A stretch of 10,072 bases of DNA from Actinomycetes bacterium. GTDB taxonomy: Bacteria; Actinomycetota; Actinomycetes; Actinomycetales; Microbacteriaceae. Where the stretch lies: NCBI GenBank assembly GCA_030425055.1, contig JAUHVN010000081.1, positions 1-10,072 on the forward strand, read 5' to 3'. Within the stretch, counting starts at the first letter, position 1. Each line of letters starts with the position of its first letter. Under the pieces are notes generated by a model that saw only the letters and a list, made by a program, of their open reading frames with translations, searched no databases and was not told the origin of the DNA. Positions 7,878 through 10,072 of the stretch are shown piece by piece. Both the position numbers and the translations under genes were made by a program.

Positions 7878-8315
7878 ATGGCAGACGAGCCGACGGAGGC
7901 CGCGCAGGCCGTGAACGCCATGGAGTGGGCGGCGCGCCGCGGTGTCGGCTCCCTCGCCGACAAGATGGGCTTCGAGTGGGTCGAGTTCACCCTCGACCGC
8001 TGCGTCGCGACCATGCCGGTCGAGGGGAACACTCAGCCCGTCGGTCTCATGCACGGCGGCGCATACGTCGTGCTCGGCGAGTCGCTCGGCTCGATGGCGG
8101 CAAACCTCCACGCGGGTCCGGACCGGCTGGCCGTCGGCGTCGACATCAACGCCACGCACACCCGCTCGGCGACATCGGGCACGGTGACCGGCGTCTGCAC
8201 GCCGATCCACCTGGGGCGCACGATCACGGTGCATCAGATCGTCATCACCGACGATCAGGGCCGGCTGTGCTCGACGGTTCGCATCACGAACCACATCAAA
8301 ACGCTCGAGCCCTGA
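7878..8315 (+). CDS. Hotdog-fold thioesterase, YdiI/MenI-like (PaaI family)
   Basis: This 145-residue single hotdog domain contains GLMHGGAYVVLGESLGS (56-72) followed by VGVDINATHTRSA and GVCTPIHLGR. It resembles E. coli YdiI (MenI), a 1,4-dihydroxy-2-naphthoyl-CoA thioesterase of menaquinone synthesis. As I recall, Q48, H54 and E63 are functional in YdiI; here Q53, H59 and E68 keep exactly the same spacing. A soluble acyl- or aroyl-CoA thioesterase is therefore well supported. A role in menaquinone synthesis is an inference; such enzymes are often promiscuous and no men genes are in the window. The ATG at 7878 sits 50 bp from the divergent polA start, with only a weak purine stretch (GAGAGCGAG) as ribosome binding site. 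The 3' end faces pdtaR across two inverted repeats that probably terminate transcription from both sides. Confidence 0.9.
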   Translation: MADEPTEAAQAVNAMEWAARRGVGSLADKMGFEWVEFTLDRCVATMPVEGNTQPVGLMHGGAYVVLGESLGSMAANLHAGPDRLAVGVDINATHTRSATSGTVTGVCTPIHLGRTITVHQIVITDDQGRLCSTVRITNHIKTLEP

Positions 8316-8324
8316 TCGGGCGGC

Positions 8325-8362
8325 GGTCTCGATACACCGGCGCTTCGCGCCGGCACTCGACC
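8325..8362. repeat. REP-like palindromic element 1 (GC-rich hairpin)
   Basis: The core is a perfect 7-bp inverted repeat, CCGGCGC (8337-8343), loop TTC, GCGCCGG (8347-8353). It is framed by GGTCTCGATAC on the left and CACTCGACC on the right, whose outer four bases (GGTC/GACC) also pair. From memory, elements of the form GGTCTCGATAC-hairpin-CTCGACC are scattered between genes in Microbacteriaceae genomes, so this is probably one copy of a dispersed palindromic repeat. It starts 9 bp after the thioesterase stop and may double as its terminator, although no T-run follows. Confidence 0.65.
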
Positions 8363-8414
8363 TGAGTCGGCTCGCGTCAACGCCGCTGCGCGGCATTGAC
8401 CCGCAGCCGACTCA
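8363..8414. terminator. Long imperfect palindrome, probable bidirectional terminator, overlapping the pdtaR stop
   Basis: Outer arms TGAGTCGGCT (8363-8372) and AGCCGACTCA (8405-8414) are perfect 10-bp complements. The inner arms GTCAACGCCGC (8376-8386) and GCGGCATTGAC (8390-8400) pair with one C/A mismatch around a TGC loop. The three to four bases between the arms can pair as well with one bulge, so nearly all 52 bases form one hairpin. The last three bases are the pdtaR stop codon on the minus strand. Its place between two convergent genes suggests a terminator for both; the lack of a T-run leaves open a dispersed repeat or an mRNA 3'-end stabiliser. Confidence 0.65.
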
Positions 8415-9020
8415 CTTCTTCGGCGCGAGCTGCTCGATGATCGCCTTGGCGACGTCCTGCATCGTCAGGCGGCGGTCCATGGACGCCTTCTGGATCCAGC
8501 GGAACGCCTCGGGCTCGCTCAGGCCCATCTTCTCGTTGAGCAGGCCCTTGGCGCGATCGACGAGCTTGCGGGTCTCGAAGCGCTCGACCATGTCGGCGAC
8601 TTCGGCCTCGAGCGTGATGATCTGCTCGTGGCGCGCGAGGGCGATCTCGATCGCGGGCAGAAGGTCGTTGGGGGTGAAGGGCTTCACGACGTAGGCGAGG
8701 GCACCGGCCTCGCTCGCCCGCTCGACGAGCTCCTTCTGGCTGAACGCCGTCAGCAGCACGACGGGCGCGATGTTGTTCTTGCTGAGCTTCTCGGCGGCCG
8801 AGATGCCGTCGAGCTGCGGCATCTTCACGTCCATGATCACGAGATCGGGACGCAGTTCGGTCGCCAGCTGCACCGCGGTCTCGCCGTCGCCGGCCTCGCC
8901 CACGACATCGAAGCCGTTGTCGCGGAGGATCTCGACGATATCGAGGCGGATGAGCGACTCATCCTCCGCGACGACGACGCGGCGCGGTGCGGTCTGGGTG
9001 CTCTGTTCCTGCTCAGTCAC
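8412..9020 (-). CDS. pdtaR: ANTAR-domain response regulator PdtaR
   Basis: This 202-residue two-domain regulator starts at a GTG (9020) with Shine-Dalgarno AGGA seven bases upstream. The receiver domain (about residues 13-130) has the acidic pair E19-D20 in VVVAEDES, the phosphoacceptor D64 in VIMDVKMP, T91 in LLTAFS and K113 in VVKPF. The C-terminal ANTAR domain (about 140-198) includes ETRKLVDRAKGLLNEKMG and the following helices ending in MQDVAKAII. ANTAR proteins bind paired hairpins in nascent RNA and prevent transcription termination. PdtaR (Rv1626) of M. tuberculosis is the closest known relative by architecture and neighbourhood and is phosphorylated by the distant kinase PdtaS. No kinase gene is in this window, so the regulator is an orphan locally, as in mycobacteria. 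The stop codon lies inside a long palindrome shared with the convergent thioesterase gene. Confidence 0.95.
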   Translation of the reverse strand: MTEQEQSTQTAPRRVVVAEDESLIRLDIVEILRDNGFDVVGEAGDGETAVQLATELRPDLVIMDVKMPQLDGISAAEKLSKNNIAPVVLLTAFSQKELVERASEAGALAYVVKPFTPNDLLPAIEIALARHEQIITLEAEVADMVERFETRKLVDRAKGLLNEKMGLSEPEAFRWIQKASMDRRLTMQDVAKAIIEQLAPKK

Positions 9021-9035
9021 CTTTGAATCCTACGG

Positions 9036-9041
9036 TATGGT
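9036..9041 (+). promoter_or_regulatory. Possible -10 element for tRNA-Leu
   Basis: TATGGT fits the TANNNT pattern and lies 20 bp before the mature tRNA 5' end, a usual distance for a short tRNA leader. No good -35 hexamer is visible 16-18 bp upstream, which would fall inside the pdtaR coding start. The 41-bp gap to the divergent pdtaR gene leaves little room elsewhere, so both promoters must overlap here. Confidence 0.3.
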
Positions 9042-9061
9042 CGATCGCGACCGCGCGACGG

Positions 9062-9144
9062 GCCGGTGTGGCGGAATGGCAGACGCGGCCGACTCAAAAT
9101 CGGCTGCCCGAGAGGGCGTGTGGGTTCGAGTCCCACCACCGGTA
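9062..9144 (+). tRNA. tRNA-Leu (anticodon CAA)
   Basis: This 83-nt class II tRNA folds cleanly. The acceptor stem is GCCGGTG (9062-9068) with CACCGGT (9137-9143), with one G-U pair at position 1-72 and discriminator A at 9144. The anticodon stem is GCCGA/TCGGC with loop CTCAAAA (9093-9099), which puts anticodon CAA at 9095-9097 to read UUG. The long variable arm GCCC-GAGA-GGGC (9106-9117) and discriminator A73 identify leucine. The T arm is GTGGG-TTCGAGT-CCCAC (9120-9136). The 3' CCA is not encoded; the next bases are CGG. Confidence 0.97.
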
Positions 9145-9150
9145 CGGACG

Positions 9151-9186
9151 GAAGAGCGGATGCCTCATCGGAGGCATCCGCTCTTC
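9151..9186. terminator. Perfect 16-bp stem-loop behind tRNA-Leu, probable bidirectional terminator
   Basis: GAAGAGCGGATGCCTC (9151-9166), loop ATCG, GAGGCATCCGCTCTTC (9171-9186) is an uninterrupted 16-bp inverted repeat. A further CGGAC/GTCCG pair (9145-9149 with 9190-9194) extends it across a small internal loop. It begins 6 bp after the tRNA and ends 17 bp before the stop of the convergent SHOCT gene, so it can end transcription from both sides. There is no clear T-run (TTCGTCGTC follows on the plus strand), which is common for strong hairpins in GC-rich actinobacteria. Confidence 0.8.
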
Positions 9187-9203
9187 GTCGTCCGGTCGGC
9201 GGC

Positions 9204-9593
9204 TCAGGCCCCGAAGTACTGGTTGCCGAGCGCCTTGCTCTTGAGGGCATCGAACTCGCCCTGCGTGATCGCGCCGGAGTCGAGGAGCTCCTTGGCGCGC
9301 GCGATGTCCTCGGACGGGCTCGAGGAGGCGGACGGACGGTACGAGTCGTCCTCCGGGGCCGGCATGCGTCGCATCTGCGCGCGCTCCGCCAGGCCGCGCC
9401 CGCGCGCGATCAGGTAGATGAGGGCGGTGAGGAACGGCATCGCGACGAGGAAGATGATCCACAGCGCCTTCCACCACCCGTTCAGCGAGTGGTCGCGGAA
9501 GAGGTCGGTAATGATGAGGATCACCACGTAGACGTAGGCCACGAAGTAGAAGCTCCACAGCAGGATCCAGAAAAAATCACCGGTCAGGCCCAT
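9204..9593 (-). CDS. Small membrane protein: PLDc_N-like two-helix region plus C-terminal SHOCT domain
   Basis: This 129-residue protein has two hydrophobic helices, at about residues 6-30 and 40-63, separated by TDLFRDHSLNGWWKA. This arrangement is typical of the PLDc_N ('phospholipase D nuclease N-terminal') membrane domain, which despite its name has no phospholipase residues here. A polar, serine-rich linker (about 66-95) leads to a SHOCT motif at 96-122 (DIARAKELLDSGAITQGEFD). SHOCT is a short C-terminal oligomerisation or interaction module; no enzymatic function is known for this combination, so the product is hypothetical. The start is set by AGGAGG eight bases before the ATG at 9593; a GTG at 9602 in the same frame abuts that Shine-Dalgarno and is unlikely. 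It lies 66 bp downstream of pyk on the same strand and converges with tRNA-Leu. Confidence 0.85.
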   Translation of the reverse strand: MGLTGDFFWILLWSFYFVAYVYVVILIITDLFRDHSLNGWWKALWIIFLVAMPFLTALIYLIARGRGLAERAQMRRMPAPEDDSYRPSASSSPSEDIARAKELLDSGAITQGEFDALKSKALGNQYFGA

Positions 9594-9601
9594 CTCGGGC
9601 A

Positions 9602-9607
9602 CCTCCT
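9602..9607 (-). promoter_or_regulatory. Shine-Dalgarno of the SHOCT gene
   Basis: The minus-strand sequence is AGGAGG, a full match to the anti-Shine-Dalgarno, with an 8-nt spacer to the ATG at 9593. It overlaps the in-frame GTG at 9602-9600, which rules that codon out as the main start. It is the strongest ribosome binding site I see in the window. Confidence 0.8.
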
Positions 9608-9638
9608 CGCTCGACGGTCGGCCCTCAGCGTAGTGGCC

Positions 9639-9656
9639 TCGCGGCTGTCGCCGCGA
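9639..9656 (-). terminator. Candidate terminator hairpin after pyk
   Basis: TCGCGGC (9639-9645), loop TGTC, GCCGCGA (9650-9656) forms a perfect 7-bp stem whose nearest end is 3 bp beyond the pyk stop codon on the minus strand. No T-run follows, so it could be a terminator or an attenuating/stabilising hairpin between pyk and the SHOCT gene. Confidence 0.4.
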
Positions 9657-9659
9657 CCT

Positions 9660-10072
9660 CTACTCCCGGTATATCGGTGCGCGTCCGAGGACCGCGTCGC
9701 CGATCTTGTGGATGCGGATGTCGTTCGTCGACCCGACGATGCCGGGAGGCGATCCCGAGATGACGACGACCTTGTCGCCGTCCTTCGCGAGGTCGTTCGA
9801 CAGGAAGTGATCGTCGACCTGGATGAACATGCGGTCGGTGTGGGGCACGTGCTCGACGAGTGTGGACTGCACACCCCATGTGAGCGCCATGCGCCGGCGG
9901 ATCTCGGGCGCCGCCGCGAAGCCGATCATCGGGATGCGCGGGCGCAGGCGGGACATGCGGCGGGCGGTGTCACCCGACTCGGTGAAGATGCAGAGGTACT
10001 TGGCTTCGACGAACTCGGCGACCTCGTTCGCGGCGAGGGTGATGGCCCCAGGCTGCGTCCGGGGCTTGGTCG
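9660..10072 (-). CDS. pyk: Pyruvate kinase, C-terminal part (gene enters from the right edge)
   Basis: The last 136 residues are visible, ending in a TAG at 9660. They cover the pyruvate kinase C domain and the end of the preceding region. AITLAANEVAEFVEAKYLCI is followed by FTESGDTARRMSRLRPRIP, the usual 'TxSGxTA' turn and conserved Arg-rich stretch, then WGV and the terminal strand KVVVISGSPPG, ending near DIRIHKIGDAV. Pyruvate kinase converts phosphoenolpyruvate and ADP to pyruvate and ATP at the end of glycolysis in the cytoplasm; the C domain holds allosteric and interface surfaces, and the catalytic A and B domains lie beyond the window. The visible end is intact. Its position near pdtaR and polA agrees with M. 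tuberculosis, where pykA, Rv1626 and polA lie in the same region. Confidence 0.96.
   Translation of the reverse strand, partial: TKPRTQPGAITLAANEVAEFVEAKYLCIFTESGDTARRMSRLRPRIPMIGFAAAPEIRRRMALTWGVQSTLVEHVPHTDRMFIQVDDHFLSNDLAKDGDKVVVISGSPPGIVGSTNDIRIHKIGDAVLGRAPIYRE

Noticed and set aside
3199..7914. A stop-free plus-strand frame of about 1,570 codons running opposite the DUF885 gene and polA
   Set aside because: Both minus-strand genes have full, well-recognised domains. The antisense translation is low-complexity, rich in Arg, Val, Gly, Asp and His, and shows no family motif. Long antisense frames are expected in very GC-rich DNA where the opposite frame rarely meets a stop.
1..10072. Mobile element, prophage, CRISPR or defence system
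   Set aside because: No transposase, integrase, direct-repeat array, nuclease cluster or toxin-antitoxin pair was seen. The tRNA-Leu gene has no integrase beside it and no visible repeated 3' end that would mark an attachment site.

Overview
The window is a gene-dense, very GC-rich stretch of bacterial chromosome. Codon use, protein content and gene neighbourhood point to an actinobacterium of the family Microbacteriaceae, most likely Microbacterium or a close relative. This is inferred from recognised proteins: a PdtaR-type ANTAR response regulator, a PolA with a degenerate proofreading domain and an actinobacterial pyruvate kinase. No database search was run. The order pyk, pdtaR, polA also occurs in Mycobacterium tuberculosis, where other genes lie in between, so the right half looks like conserved core chromosome.

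Left part (1-3473): a likely three-gene minus-strand operon runs leftwards. It encodes an LLM-class flavin-dependent oxidoreductase, an MFS transporter that closely resembles NiaP (nicotinate uptake), and an SGNH/GDSL hydrolase cut by the window edge. A phosphoribosyltransferase-domain gene diverges from it on the plus strand and converges, with a 4-bp gap, on the next gene.

Middle part (3478-8315): a DUF885 family HEGVPGHH metallopeptidase-like protein and DNA polymerase I lie in tandem on the minus strand. A YdiI/MenI-like hotdog thioesterase starts divergently 50 bp from polA. The thioesterase and the PdtaR regulator converge on about 90 bp of DNA that is almost entirely two abutting inverted repeats, one of which includes the pdtaR stop codon.

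Right part (8412-10072): pdtaR (minus), tRNA-Leu(CAA) (plus) with a perfect 16-bp stem-loop behind it, a small two-helix membrane protein with a C-terminal SHOCT domain (minus), and the C-terminal end of pyruvate kinase (minus, cut by the right edge).

Most of the window is ordinary core metabolism and replication. I see no phage, IS element, CRISPR array, toxin-antitoxin pair or defence island, and no convincing undescribed system. The items most worth a second look are the double palindrome at 8325-8414, the LLM/NiaP-like/SGNH gene set, the tyrosine in the PolA O-helix together with its dead exonuclease domain, and an apparent excess of the word GGATGC/GCATCC.
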